From the NCBI GenBank assembly GCA_963580455.1, contig OY756957.1, positions 9,863,001 to 9,927,000 of the forward strand: a stretch of DNA of 64,000 nt. The letters are read 5' to 3'. This stretch comes from Euonymus europaeus (taxonomy: Eukaryota > Streptophyta > Magnoliopsida > Celastrales > Celastraceae). Made by a program: the position numbers and the translations under genes. Below the pieces are notes generated by a model, which searched no databases, had not been told where the DNA came from, and was given only the letters and a program-made list of their open reading frames with translations. Each line of letters opens with the position of its first letter. Positions within the stretch are counted from its first letter, which is position 1. Shown in pieces: positions 45,525 through 57,494 of this stretch.

Positions 45525-46081
45525 ATTGATATCAAAGCCAAACGAGCCAAAACACGTAATTTCACATCAAGATCTCCAACTATATTCATTTAAGCAAGTC
45601 GAATATGAGATTCGATTGGGGCCGATGGAGGATATCTTCGTCACTGATTGGATATATTGTTGTTTTGTAATTTGAATTTCACAACTAAAAATTAAATGAT
45701 AAACTTAGGAGTTGCAGTTCACCTGTAAGTTCTGTCTCTACGTGGAATTGTGATTTTGATTATAGGTTGATAAATTTCTCAAACCTGCATGTAAAATTTT
45801 TCAACAAAACTCAAAATTTTCAAACAATTATTATAACATTTATGAACCCTAAAAGTGCATGAACTAAACAAAAATGAATCAAGTATCAAAGAAAAATTAG
45901 CATGAGATAAACGAAAACAAAAAAAACATACATTTATCAACATAATATTTTATTTGTATAATTACGTAAAAATATGGCAGTTTGGAAAATCAAATGTACA
46001 AAACTAGCCTTAATTTAGTGTTATTTCCCTTCTCTACTTAAAATACAAGCAAAAACTAAGCACGAAAGGTAGAAAGAAACA
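45525..46081 (+). mobile_element. Tandem LTR element: internal region 1
   Basis: 557 bp, beginning with a decayed primer site (TTGATATCAAAGCC for TGGTATCAAAGC). No gag or pol. 80-90% similar by eye to 46828-47399. Confidence 0.75.
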
Positions 46082-46827
46082 TGAACATTCAGTTAGGTAG
46101 GAGACGAAAGGCTGGACACTTAGAAAGAACGTGGAACACTTCAATGTTCGTCGACTTTGAAGACTGAGCTTGCGTAGCCGGGTTTAGGATCGTTCTAGTG
46201 ATCGGCCACTTTGATATGACATATTATGGAGCTTAGACTAAGCGAAAGTTGAAGAAGATGATCAACATGAGGGATACAAAGCATGGAGGGAGTGGGAGAG
46301 GAGAGAGAGAAAACTGGTTTTCATGGGTTTTATTATTATTTTTAAATGAAAAGTATATCAAAATGTGTATAAGGGCTACAGTGCCTTTTATAATGCGAAA
46401 AGGGAAAAACTTAACATTATTTGAGAGGAGAGATTAGTTTTCAAAATATTTTATTAATGGGGATCTTTTTTCCAAAAAAATCATTTATGTATTATGTAGT
46501 TCGGGCTCGCAAACAGGCTTCGGATTGTTGGGCTACAAAGTTTTTCACAGTTATCTAGTAGATGTTTCTAAATATTTTGGGCCTGCAATAGAGCCCAAAA
46601 AAAGATAGGAAGAAGGCCCAAATGAATTTCCAATTGGAAGTCTAGTCTACATCTAAGACGATAGAAGGGAAAGACAAAAGACTTAGACCTAGGCCCAGAG
46701 TATCCCATTGTTCACTTCCCCAAAGTGGAACCTGGAGGGCCCAAACTTAAGCCCATTACCCCCTCCAATAGTCCTAAACAATATTTAGATCGCACTTTGT
46801 GTCAGATTACCGATTTAGTGTTTAACA
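46082..46827 (+). repeat. Tandem LTR element: LTR copy 2
   Basis: 746 bp, TGAACATTCAG to GTGTTTAACA, after a purine-rich AGGTAGAAAGAAACA. Contains the block CATATTATGGAGCTTAGA shared with copy 3. Confidence 0.78.
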
Positions 46828-47399
46828 ATTGTTATCGAAGCAAAACTAACCAAAACAGGTAATTTGACATCAAGATCTCCACCTGTATTGATTTAGGCAA
46901 GTCAAATATGAGATTCGATTAGGGCCGAGGGAGAATATCTCCTTCGCAGATTGGATATATTGTTGTTTTGTAATTTGAATTTCACAACTAAAAATTAAAT
47001 GATAAACATAGGAGTTGTAGTTCACTTGTATGTTCTGTCTCTAACTGGAATTGTGATTTTGATTCTAGGTTAATAAATTTTTCAAACCTGCATGCAAAAT
47101 TTATCAACAAAACTAAAAAATTTCAAACGATTATTACAACACTTATCAACACAAAAAGTGCACGCGCTAAACAAAAACGAATCAAGTATCAACGAAAAAT
47201 TAGCATGAGATAAAAGAAAACAAAACAAGTTCTCAACGAAAAACAGATACATTTATCAACATAATTTTTTTTTGTATAGTTACGTGAAAATATGGCAGTT
47301 CGAAAAACCAAATGCACAAAACTAGCCTTAGTTTAGTGTTATTTTTCTTCTCGACTTAAAATACAAGCAAAAACTAAGCACAAAAGGTAGAAAGAAAAA
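46828..47399 (+). mobile_element. Tandem LTR element: internal region 2
   Basis: 572 bp. Decayed primer site TTGTTATCGAAGC at its start. No coding region. Homologous to internal regions 1 and 3. Confidence 0.75.
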
Positions 47400-48130
47400 T
47401 GAAGATTCAGTTAGATAGGAGATGAAACTCTTGACACTTAGCAAGAACATTGAACACTTCTATGTTCGTCGACTTTGAAGACTGAGCTTGTGTAGCAGAG
47501 TTTAGAATCGTTCCAGTGATGGGCGATATTGATATGACATATTATGGAGCTTAGATTGCGCGAAAATTGTAGAAGATGAATAACCTGAGGGATACAAAGC
47601 ATGGACAGAGTGGGAGAGGAGAGAGAGAAAGCTGGTTTTCATGGGTTTTATGACTTTTTTAAAAGGAAAAATGTATGAAAATGTGTGTCAAAGCTATAGT
47701 GTCTTTTATAATGCGAAAAGGGTAAAACTTAACATTATTTGAGAGGAGGAATTAATTTTCAAAATGTTTTATGAATGGGGATTTTTTTTTTTAAATCCCT
47801 TTATGTATTATGTAGTCTGGGTTCGCAAATAGGCTTCAAATTGTTGGATTACAAAGTTTTTCACAATTATCTAGTAGACGTTTCTAAATATTTTGGGCCT
47901 GCAATAAAGCTCAAAAAAGATAGGAAGAAAGCCCAAATGAATTTCCAATTGAATGTGTAGTCTACGTCTAAGACGATAGAAGGGAAAGACAAAAGACCTT
48001 CACCTAGAATATCCCATTGAACTTCGCCAAAGTGGAACTAGATGGTCCAAATTTAGGCCTATTACCCCTCCAATAGTCCTAAACCATATTTAGATTGCAC
48101 TTTGTGTCACATGATCGATTTATTGTTTAA
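47400..48130 (+). repeat. Tandem LTR element: LTR copy 3
   Basis: 731 bp, TGAAGATTCAG to TTGTTTAAA, collinear with copy 2. Confidence 0.78.
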
Positions 48131-48375
48131 AATGGTATCAAAGCAAAACTAACCAAAGGACCTAATTTGACATCAAGATCTCCAATCGTATTGATTTTGA
48201 CTAGTCAAATATAAGATTCGATTCTGGCCGAGAGAGAATATCTCTGCTACTGATTGGATATATTGTTGTTTTGTAATTTGAATTTCACAACTAAAAATTA
48301 AAGGATGAACTTAAGAGTTGCAGTTCGCCTCTATGTTCTGTCTCTACCTAGAATAATGATTTTGATTCCAGGTTT
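48131..48375 (+). mobile_element. Tandem LTR element: internal region 3 (truncated)
   Basis: Starts with the best preserved primer site of the array (TGGTATCAAAGC at about 48133) and matches internal region 1 until GATTCCAGGTT at about 48373, where similarity stops. Confidence 0.75.
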
Positions 48376-49963
48376 TCTTTTAGTCCTTCGTGGACTTAGT
48401 TGTCCTTTGTGGACTTAAGCTTATCTCAAAATATATTTTTTTATTGTTTTTTTACTCATTAATTCTGGGTTCATATTTATCTTTTTGGTCATTTAGTGTG
48501 TATCTTGGCACAAGAGATTTTTGGATATGTATTATTTATTTTTGTATTTTCTTTCTATTTGGTCATGTCATTTTGAACGTTGACATTGTTTGTATATATT
48601 GGAACTTTTGCACGTAAGTGGGCGAGCCGATGGAGTAAAATTATTCATTTGGATTTTTCTCTTTCTTCCATTACTTTCTTCTTCCTCATGGGACACCTCC
48701 CTTCTTCAAGTCTCCCCTGCAAGTAAAAATATCATAATTAACTAAGTACAACATTAAAGATGTATTGGCACAATCAATTTCCAAATATTGATAGAGACAA
48801 ATGCTTAATTAAGCCAATTATTATTGCTTAATTATGTTTTCCGCCTATGATGCAAGAATAATAATCAATGATTTTTAATTAGTAGTTATAATGTCAATAA
48901 TTTTTTTCACTCAAATTGATATAGCGTGATGTCAAATTCTTTGAAAGTAAATAAATATTTAACGACTCTAAAAGAAAAGCATGTCATCACTCATTAGTCT
49001 ATATATATATATATAGAGGTGTGGACAAGTGGACTACGTCACCAAAAGCAAGAAGAAAGAAAGTGAAAAGGAAAGTTTAAAGATACACCATTAAATCACA
49101 TCGATCGCATAATAATGTCTCCACGCATTTTGTTTAATGTCTAGAAGGATTTGACCAGAAATATAGGAATTCTTCGTCTCTACTCTACTCTAGGCATCTC
49201 CATCAGGAGACGCATATGAGGTCGGATAGTTCCAACGGACAATATGCATCTTCATTCTTGGCTTTTCTTGTTGCCAACAGAGGTCGTATATGAGGTCGGA
49301 AATTTGCGACCCCATATCGAGTTCCCAAATATACGACCTACGAAGGCAAGTCGTAAACGATTGCGGGAAAAAGTTATCGTTGCTCAACAGCTATGATTAG
49401 TAACTCGATCTCCCTCATCAAACACACGACATCCATTAAAACCCCTGATTGACAATGATTGCACGATGTGATGCGTTAGACTCTAAAAGTGTCGATTTGG
49501 GTTTGCTTGCTTGTTTTCGTAATGCATTCTCATCATTCTCTGCAGTTGCTTGATAATCAGTGATCTGGTGGTTACCTTCTTAGTAAAAGTCTATTAGCTA
49601 AAGATCCCCCATTTAGAGGTAGAACGCATAAAAGAACTATAAGGAAAACCAAAGCTTATTGTTGATGAAGGGGTCGAGGATCGAAGGAGATAATGTTGTT
49701 TTTGTGGGTTGTGTTTGTATCTCCTATTGCCCTGCATGTCCTTTGTGTTTGTTTCGGTTTGTAGTTTTGATTGCTCTGTTTTGTCATTTATGTGTTTCAA
49801 TGACATTTTTTTAGACTCTCGTATATTCCGATTAATTCCTTGATTAAGAGCCTAGAGTTATATATATTATGCTCTCCATTCATTTGTAGGTTGATTAGTT
49901 GACTTGCTTGATTATATTCCAACAACGGAATACTCAAATCAAAGCCAAAACTAGTTCTAGAGA
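48376..49963. other. Non-coding; nothing recognised
   Basis: AT-rich, with a TA microsatellite at about 49002-49017. The open frames at 48390-48617 (+), 49190-49387 (-) and 49594-49806 (-) resemble no family I know and lack splice-linked partners. Confidence 0.4.
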
Positions 49964-49968
49964 CGCAC
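49964..49968. repeat. Target duplication (left) of copia element 4
   Basis: CGCAC here against GGCAC at 59690-59694, four of five bases matching. Confidence 0.65.
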
Positions 49969-50751
49969 TGAAAGTTTGTTGAACCTCATCAAGATCGTAA
50001 GTCAACAAATATGAAAAATAATTGCGGAAATAAAAACAAATAATAACATCACAATTTTAACGATGAAACCTGACTAGAAAAATCTCGAGTCTATAAGCGA
50101 CCAACCTTGAGAAATAATATACTAATCACGAATCAAGAGTACAACCCCATCTTTGACCTAAAGACATTTCTCGAACATCTCATTTAGTGTTTGTCTTCAC
50201 CCTCACTCAACCCACTAAGGTAGAGCTAAGCTTTTGGAATCCTTTAAAAACTTCACCTCAACGAACTACACATGTCTTTGTAGAGTCCCCGACTATAACA
50301 AAATAACCTCACCACAATTCTCTCTTCACACTATCACTCAAGATCTCACTCTAAGAGATATTAAAATAATGAGAGAATTTTGAACACACAAAAGCAATAA
50401 TAAATGACTAATTTTGCCCGCCACTTCCTTTTTTTTTTCAATTTGATGACATGTGTCTTATATAGTGCAACGTCTCACTTGTGTATTATATCTTGCAAAA
50501 CAAGTTTAGATAAAACAAAAGTATCCAATTTAGATTGGTCATTTATCCACAAGAGACTCCACATGACATTAAGCACTTATCCACCAAGTGTTTTAACTAA
50601 AGTAAAAGTCCATTAGATAAAACAAAAGACTTCAAATCATTACCCACTCCTACCATTAAAAACCTCTTATCATGGTCTCTATCTATCACATCATAAACTT
50701 ATCTCACAATTATCAATTATGTTGGTTTTTTCTTTAATAAAAAAACCAACA
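49969..50751 (-). repeat. 3' LTR of copia element 4
   Basis: 783 bp, plus strand TGAAAGTTTGTTGAACCTCA to AAAACCAACA, next to a purine tract (minus strand CAAGGAAGAGAT). Matches 58892-59689. Confidence 0.93.
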
Positions 50752-51709
50752 ATCTCTTCCTTGACAATTGTGGGATCAAAACACCTACGAGCATAAACAA
50801 TATATCCAGTCAACACATATGCTTCTTGAATGTATACAACTAATATCTTACGTATGCAAACACACCAAAAATCAAGTATGAAAGCATAAGCACTTGCTCC
50901 CCCTAAATCTGTAATCAAGAATAGAACAAATCCCCTCTTTATGTTATCTCACTCTCAAAATGTTATCTCCGCTTTTTGACCCACAAGTTGTCAAAGATGG
51001 GATTGCAAAATTTATGAGAAAATGAGGTACATGAGGTTACATTGTAACTTACTTCTCACTTGGCCTACATACTCCAAAAATATTTTCACCGAGAACATAA
51101 CTAGGACATCCCAAAGAATTAAACACATAAAAGATAATCCAAATAAAATAGGAAATCAAGAGAAATTGGTTCCAACGATGGAACTTTTAGATTTTGATAC
51201 TCAATCAAAAGAATTAAAACAATGATAAGAAAGAGTTACCATAAGATGTGTTCAAGAAATGGACTGACTTCTCTCTTATCATGTCCTTTAAATCTAATGC
51301 ATGTTATCCGTTCATATGCATCTGTGTGTGAATCCCAAAAACTTATTAGATCAAGATATAACATAATACAAAAAATTGACTTTTCATAGGTTGTCAAATC
51401 TAGATCCTTGGTACTTTTATGTACATGCTTACACATAAGATTACCTCTTTTATTTCAAGAGGTGAAACCTTTAAATTCATGGCAGCTTTCATAGTTAAAC
51501 TTAGATAGCTCCCTTTATTTCAAGAGATACATACCTTTTAATCTTAGGTAGCTCAATATTTTATTTTTTTCAATGCCTTTGACGTAGCGCTTTCCATTTA
51601 TATAGCTTGCATCAAGTTTCCCAAAGAATAGTTCAATAGACCTATCAAAACAAATATCAAGTATTATGTCAATTAGACTGCACAAGTAGAGATTTGTGGA
51701 AAATAATAT
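50752..51709 (-). other. copia element 4: untranslated 3' internal region
   Basis: Between the 3' LTR and copy D. No coding blocks recognised; presumably the 3' untranslated part of the element. TAATA at 51705-51709 is the left target duplication of copy D. Confidence 0.5.
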
Positions 51710-54015
51710 GTAACGCCCCGACCCATGAAACCCTAATTCTCGGGCTCGTGGTCCAGAACGTTACCTACCTTATATACTTATATCCATCATTTATGGCAAT
51801 TTCTTAATATACATAGAGAAAAACTCCATTGTGGCTAGAATAAATTTAAATAACATCATATACCTCTATCACTACATAGCTCAATTATTAATCTCTCTAT
51901 TCTCAATGAGCATCTATCAATCAGCATTCCATAACGGTAATTAAAACCTTGACTTATAATACATACTTCTTGATCTCGTTTTACGAACTTTTGTTTATTC
52001 ACAATAATATGAGATACTAGTAATAACTGCAAACCTTAAATATAGTTATTAATCCTATCATGGACTACCACAACCTAACTTCTGTACATGAGCATCCTTT
52101 TGATGGATTCGCGGTCATGCCATCAACAGCTAGGTCAGCTTAATCATCAAGAATTTATTACCTGCATCACGGAACATAGTGAGCTAAAGCCCAGTAAGCA
52201 ATACCTATGCATGAATGCACGTGAACCTCATCTTTAGAAAATAATCAGTCATTTAAAACATTTTTCCAGTACTCGGACCCTTAACCTAGGCAAACTGCTA
52301 CAGAGCAACCGGTCGGGAATTTCATATACTGCCCTACCATAAAGCACATCCAATTAACATTTAAGTCATTTATTTATTTTCCTTTTCGTTTTCATTTTCT
52401 TCTATTTAACAGTCTCATAAACCTTCCTCTTTCCAGTACACCCTCCCCGTAGCAGTAATACCTCGTTCGTAAAACACTTTTTTTTCCTTAAACTGAACCT
52501 TTCATTTTCATGTAATGCAATGCATTGTGCTTATGAACAATATTTAATGCATCAGTAAATCATACGTAACACCTCACTTTCAAGAACCTCAAAACCGTCG
52601 TCATATCAGTCTCATCACCATATTCAGTCCAAACATACAACAGTACACATTGCATACTACAGAGCAATACAATACAGTTTCGTCGTTTAAACACGGTAAC
52701 CAAACATCACCTTCAACACAATTGTAGCATAAAGAATCATTCATATCACAATTCACATATAACTCATCATAGGATTCCAACCAATCACATATCAATAATC
52801 AAACCAACTACACAGACAATACCACATATAATTCCTAAATTTCATGGTTCCGAAATACAGTTGAGTATTACTTACCGCGACGTGCTCCCATAATCCTGAT
52901 AATTTAGTTACCAATATGAGTTCCTGAAACCCATACAATATCTATAATTATTTATTAATCTCACAATCCTTAATTCATTTATTAATATTATTATCTTTTA
53001 ATCAATTTATTTTATTAATATTGTTAACTTATTATAATTAACTTGTTACAATTAATTACTTAAAATAATATTCAATCAGGACAACTCGACTCGGTGGTCA
53101 CTCCTAACGGGTCTTACATACCCATACACATATACAATAATTTGTCAATCTTAGTGTCTTTAATTGATTCATTAGTATCATTGCATTTTATTGAACTTAA
53201 TTATTAATACCATTAACTATATATAATTAACTTAAACAACTATTTACACTAATTATTAATTAATTAATTTAATTAAAAATCCAATCGGGTCAGCTCGACC
53301 CGGTTGCCCATGTCAGCGAGTCTAACAGACCCGTGCATCCATAGACTCGGGTCGCCGCCCATCCGGAGGCGGTGGAGTCCACGATGGCTGGGATTCGGTA
53401 GAGGGAGGACCGGTGAGTATATCGGCGGTCGTAGCTACCTGGATGGTGGTCGAACACCGTTGAAATCCGACATCGAAGCTCTCGGTGACCACGCCTTCTC
53501 CTCCTCCATTGACGGCGAAGACCTTCTCCCTTCCGTCCGAAAATAGCGTTGCTGAGTTCCTGCTGCCTTGATCGTCCCTTCGATGGCCTCAGATTTGCTA
53601 ATCACCATCGGCGACTCCATGGAAGGTTTCCGTCGCCGCCGTCTAGGGTTCTCTGGTTTACATCGTTTTTTGTGCCTCACCTTTTCCTTTTTCTTTTTCT
53701 TTTTCTTTTATATTTTATTGGATTTGGTGGTCATTTACCATTATGTCCTCCTACTTCGTACTTTATTACACCTAACCCTAGTTGTATTTACGATTTTGCC
53801 ATTGTTTATTAAAGTAAAACCCTATTTTATTTTAATCTTTCAAAATTCATATTTATTTCGTTTTAGCTCCGTCTCCGATAATTCTTGCGCCGTATTTTTT
53901 TATTTCCTTTATAGAATTTAAGAAAAATATTCCGATCAAGCTTGTGTCACACATGACCTCACCTATCTTATGACATCTATCACACCATGTTATCCGAAGG
54001 GGTTGGAGTGTTACA
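51710..54015 (+). mobile_element. Family X solo LTR, copy D (reference copy)
   Basis: 2306 bp, TGTAACGCCCCGACCC to TTGGAGTGTTACA, flanked by the perfect duplication TAATA (51705-51709 and 54016-54020). It has no internal region, so it is a solo LTR. The start style and 2.3 kb length fit gypsy LTRs. It contains a GC-rich stretch (about 53290-53660) with short open frames in both strands, shared with the other copies and therefore regarded as LTR sequence. This copy defines the ends used for copies A, B, C and E. Confidence 0.93.
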
Positions 54016-54020
54016 TAATA

Positions 54021-55146
54021 TATGACTAATAAAATAATCTTTTTAATTTTATAAACAGATTAGTCATTTAACAATAAACACATTCAAAAGTAACAAAAAG
54101 AATCAATGCTTCAATCATATGTCAAGAATCAAATCACATATCCCACACACATGTTACCTCACGCTACTTGAAAATCTATTATATTGTAATCATCCCTAGT
54201 ACTTTTCTTAGGAACAAAAAACTTTGTCTGTCTAAGAGTTTTTTTAAAAAAATGTCAGCCAATTGATCTTCAGAAATGAAGCCAATTAACCAAGAGACAC
54301 ATATTTATTTTCAATAAGTTCATGGATGAAATGATGATGAAACTCTATATGCTTGGTTATAGAATTTGAAATATAATCGCACTCATATTATTAAAAATAA
54401 ATATGATCATACTTTCCTGATTCAATCCATAGTTTTGAAGCATTTGTTTCATCCAAAGTAGCTGAGTGCAGCAACTTCCAATAACCATGTATCAAACTCC
54501 AACTCATTTTGGATTTGTGCTTGTGTTTTCACGAGGACAACTGCTTCTTCTGTGATTAGATCTTGGGCATCATTCATTTTGACTTGTTGAGATGGTTCTA
54601 GAGTATCTGAAGTAGGCTCGATAAAGGTTACTTCGCGTGTATCCGGTTGCATCTGCCTTGGGGAAGTAGGCTTGATGTAAGCTACCTCAGTTGCATCTGT
54701 TTCCTACTGCCACAATGAGGTAGGTTTTCTAGAGGCTACCTCAACGTAATATGCACTTTAAGCTCTCGATTTTGATTACTTGACCCAACATTTCTTTGTT
54801 TGAGATGTTTGTGGAAGTTGTCTCGTATCATGTGATTTCTCACGAGCATCACCTTGTTTTCCAACAAGATTTTGAAACCTATTTTAAAGAAACTTTTTTC
54901 TGCACATTTTCAATGTTAGTCTTCTTAGAAAAATATGATTTAGGTATTCCATATAACTTATAATAGTAAGGTCGTATATGACCTCTAATTGCACAGTGAT
55001 GACAAATGGGAACAAACTTACATTTACCATACCTTTGAGCATTTTACCTTCCAACAAATAGTTGCTTGAAAAATGGTTGAGTAGTCCTACCAAATTTATA
55101 TGGAGTTTCATGATTTTGATATGAAGAAGATCTATTTCCTTGCATA
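54021..55146 (-). pseudogene. copia element 4: second knuckle, repeat-rich linker and pol tail
   Basis: Minus strand. A knuckle relic (FVPICHHCAIRGHIRPYYYK) is at about 54960-55030. A linker with three roughly 20-residue repeats follows (VEVASRKPTSLWQ, TEVAYIKPTSPRQ, REVTFIEPTSDTL; 54600-54750), then DAQDLITEEAVVLVKTQAQI. From about 54420 a copia RNase H tail is seen (SITKHIEFHHHFIHELIENK). The whole pol between knuckle and tail is absent. Frames are broken. Confidence 0.8.
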
Positions 55147-55151
55147 CTTAC

Positions 55152-56887
55152 TGTCACGCCCCGATCCGCCAGGCACGTGACGTGTAACTAACACATACTC
55201 CCGACTATAATTTTTCCAAAACTCAATGATTTAATAATAATATAATTATCTACATGCTTATATTATAGATGATAGATATATATAAATACATAAGTACTTT
55301 ATATACCCGACTGAGACTCCAGCTCAGCCATCCCAACCCACTGGGTCCACCCAACCCTTACGCAGCGTCTCTGGTATGTACATCGACTGCCCTGTCCTGT
55401 CTGCACTCTCAGTCCCACTGGTCACAGTTGTTTCACCTGAAATTAAAACAATGGGAATTAGGGGATGAGCCGGAGCTCAGTAGGGAATACCGTATTCACA
55501 CACACAATGTTCACAAATAATTATAACAGAAGCACAACAATTTAAATAACCCTTCTATTTCTCAACCTGCCTCAAATATCTGTCACCACCTCGAATGCCT
55601 TCCGACCTCATTGCCGGAAACTGTTTTCTCCGCTTTTCGACCTCCTCGCTGGAAGCTATTTACGAGTAAGAAAGATAGACACCTTCTTCTACCCGGGACT
55701 TGCCACCCCTTCGCTATGTGGCCGCATAGCGAATCCTTACTCGGATCGCCCACTGTACGTACAGAGATTTTTCCACGTCACTCCAATCTCCATATCACAA
55801 TTTCCAAAATTTATGTAAAATCCCAATATAAGCAAATATTCAATCACATGCATTCAGTAATAAACCATCACTTCTCTCAATGAAATGCAGGGGTAACACA
55901 TATTAGAATCATCCACAATACCATTACCCGCAACTTCACAGTAAACAACCAAACATTTAATCCCCACAATTGCAATGCATTATATTTACAGCAAGAATTC
56001 CCGTTTAAATATAAACACAGAAACTACAAAACCATGCAAGGGTTAAAGTATTCCCGACCTCATGAAGCGTGTCTCACATATCACTCGAACCAATGTTTTC
56101 CTGTTTAATTTTTCTCCGACGTACATCACTAAACCTCATATAACAGTTCTACACCAAAATGCACATACAAGGTCAAAATTACGTTCAAATACCGCGTAAA
56201 TACGTAAAATATATGATTTAATCAAAGGGGTAAACTTTACCCGAAAAAGTCAACCCGGGTCAAATAGTACCCGATTTGCCCACATTTGGGTCACCGGAGA
56301 TCCGGCAAATTTCACCATAAATCACCAACTGAGCTTTGTAGTACTCATCGAGACGAACTCAACGGTGGTGGCCTTGCATCAATCGAAGGTCGGAGGAGGG
56401 AGAAATCGACTGTCGAAGCTAGCGCTGGCAGAAACTTTCGACAGCTTTTCTCGGAGATATACAGCTCCGATTAAGGTGATTCTTGAACCGATTTCATACG
56501 TCTCGAAGAGACGGAGATCTTGGTTCCAGTCTCGTCACCTGAGGTGGCCGGACGAAGGAGATCGGCGCCACCGAAGTTTGGGACGCGGAAATCGCTTTTC
56601 TCTTCTTTTTTCCCTTCTCTGTTTATGTTTGTTTTTTTTTTCTTTACTTTTTTTTTCCTGTTTCTCCCCCTCTGTGGAATCTTCTGAAATTTTCTTTTTA
56701 TTTTCTTTGTTTTTTTCCCCCTTTGTTTCTTTATTTTAATTCCATTCCCATTTAATTTGGTTTCCATATATGTGTTTGTATTGATTTAGTTTAACCCGAT
56801 TTAATCTATCGGTTTCACTATCATCTCATTGTACGCGTGTCACTATCTTATTCATTATTTATATTATTCTCAAGTCGGGGTATCACA
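55152..56887 (+). mobile_element. Solo LTR, gypsy-type, inside copia element 4
   Basis: 1736 bp, TGTCACGCCCCGATCCGCC to TCGGGGTATCACA, with the perfect duplication CTTAC (55147-55151 and 56888-56892). Excising it rejoins the gag of copia element 4. It is unrelated to gypsy element 3 LTRs beyond the first bases. The open frames at 56286-56739 lie in its GC-rich and T-rich 3' part and are not genes. Confidence 0.92.
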
Positions 56888-56892
56888 CTTAC

Positions 56893-57494
56893 CCTGTTTA
56901 GAATGGTGAATCTTTTGTCTTCTTGTTCCAAAGTTTTGGATGAAAAATGTACAAACTTCACGAAATTTTGAGGAAGGTGTGTATGTGATTCAGTCTTGGA
57001 GCTCTCACCTTTTTCATATCCTAAACCAAATGTCTCATTTCCCATCCTTTGCTTCTTAAGAATATCCTGCTGTTTTTTAAATCCTGACTCAAACTTGTTA
57101 ATATTTGAGCATACCTTTTTTAACTTGTGTTCTCTATTGTTTTATGCCTCATCGAGATAGTTTATATTAGAGGTTACTTCAGCTGGGCAGAGTGCTTCAA
57201 GATCTAGGATTTCTTCTCGTAATTCATTGATTTTTGCTTTCACTTCATTCAGATCTTGAGTGAGAATCTCATTTTCTTCGAAAAGATTCAGTTTCTCTTT
57301 ATTGCCCTTGACACATTTCTCATAAAGATTGTTGTAGGCTACTTGAAGCTCACACATATCAAATTCAGAATCACTATAATCTGTTGAGCTTGCCTTGAGA
57401 CTTTTGGTCACCAAAGATTATCAGAAGGGCTACTGGAGTTTCCTTATCTTCATCTTCAGATTCAGCATCAGATTCTTCTTTTGTATCATTTATT
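56893..57494 (-). pseudogene. copia element 4 gag C-terminal coiled coil
   Basis: Minus strand 57142-57414: DSEFDMCELQVAYNNLYEKC then EKLNLFEENEILTQDLNEVK and AKINELREEILDLEALC, a clear heptad-type coiled coil, followed by HKLKKVCSNINKFESGFKKQ and a segment ending at the CTTAC target site. Upstream it carries an acidic NDTKEESDAESEDEDKE linker, cut by the MITE at 57495. Confidence 0.85.

Noticed and set aside
49190..49387. Minus-strand 65-residue open frame considered as a possible exon
   Set aside because: No similarity recognised and no compatible neighbouring exons; left as unannotated intergenic sequence.
53304..53921. Several open frames of 80-117 residues (SPRWLGFGRGRTGEYIGG and others)
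   Set aside because: They fall in the GC-rich part of a solo LTR that is repeated in other copies with different frames, so coding is not supported.
56286..56767. Open frames of 62-124 residues, one lysine-rich on the minus strand
   Set aside because: Located in the GC-rich and poly-T end of a solo LTR; the lysine-rich product reflects T-rich sequence on the other strand.
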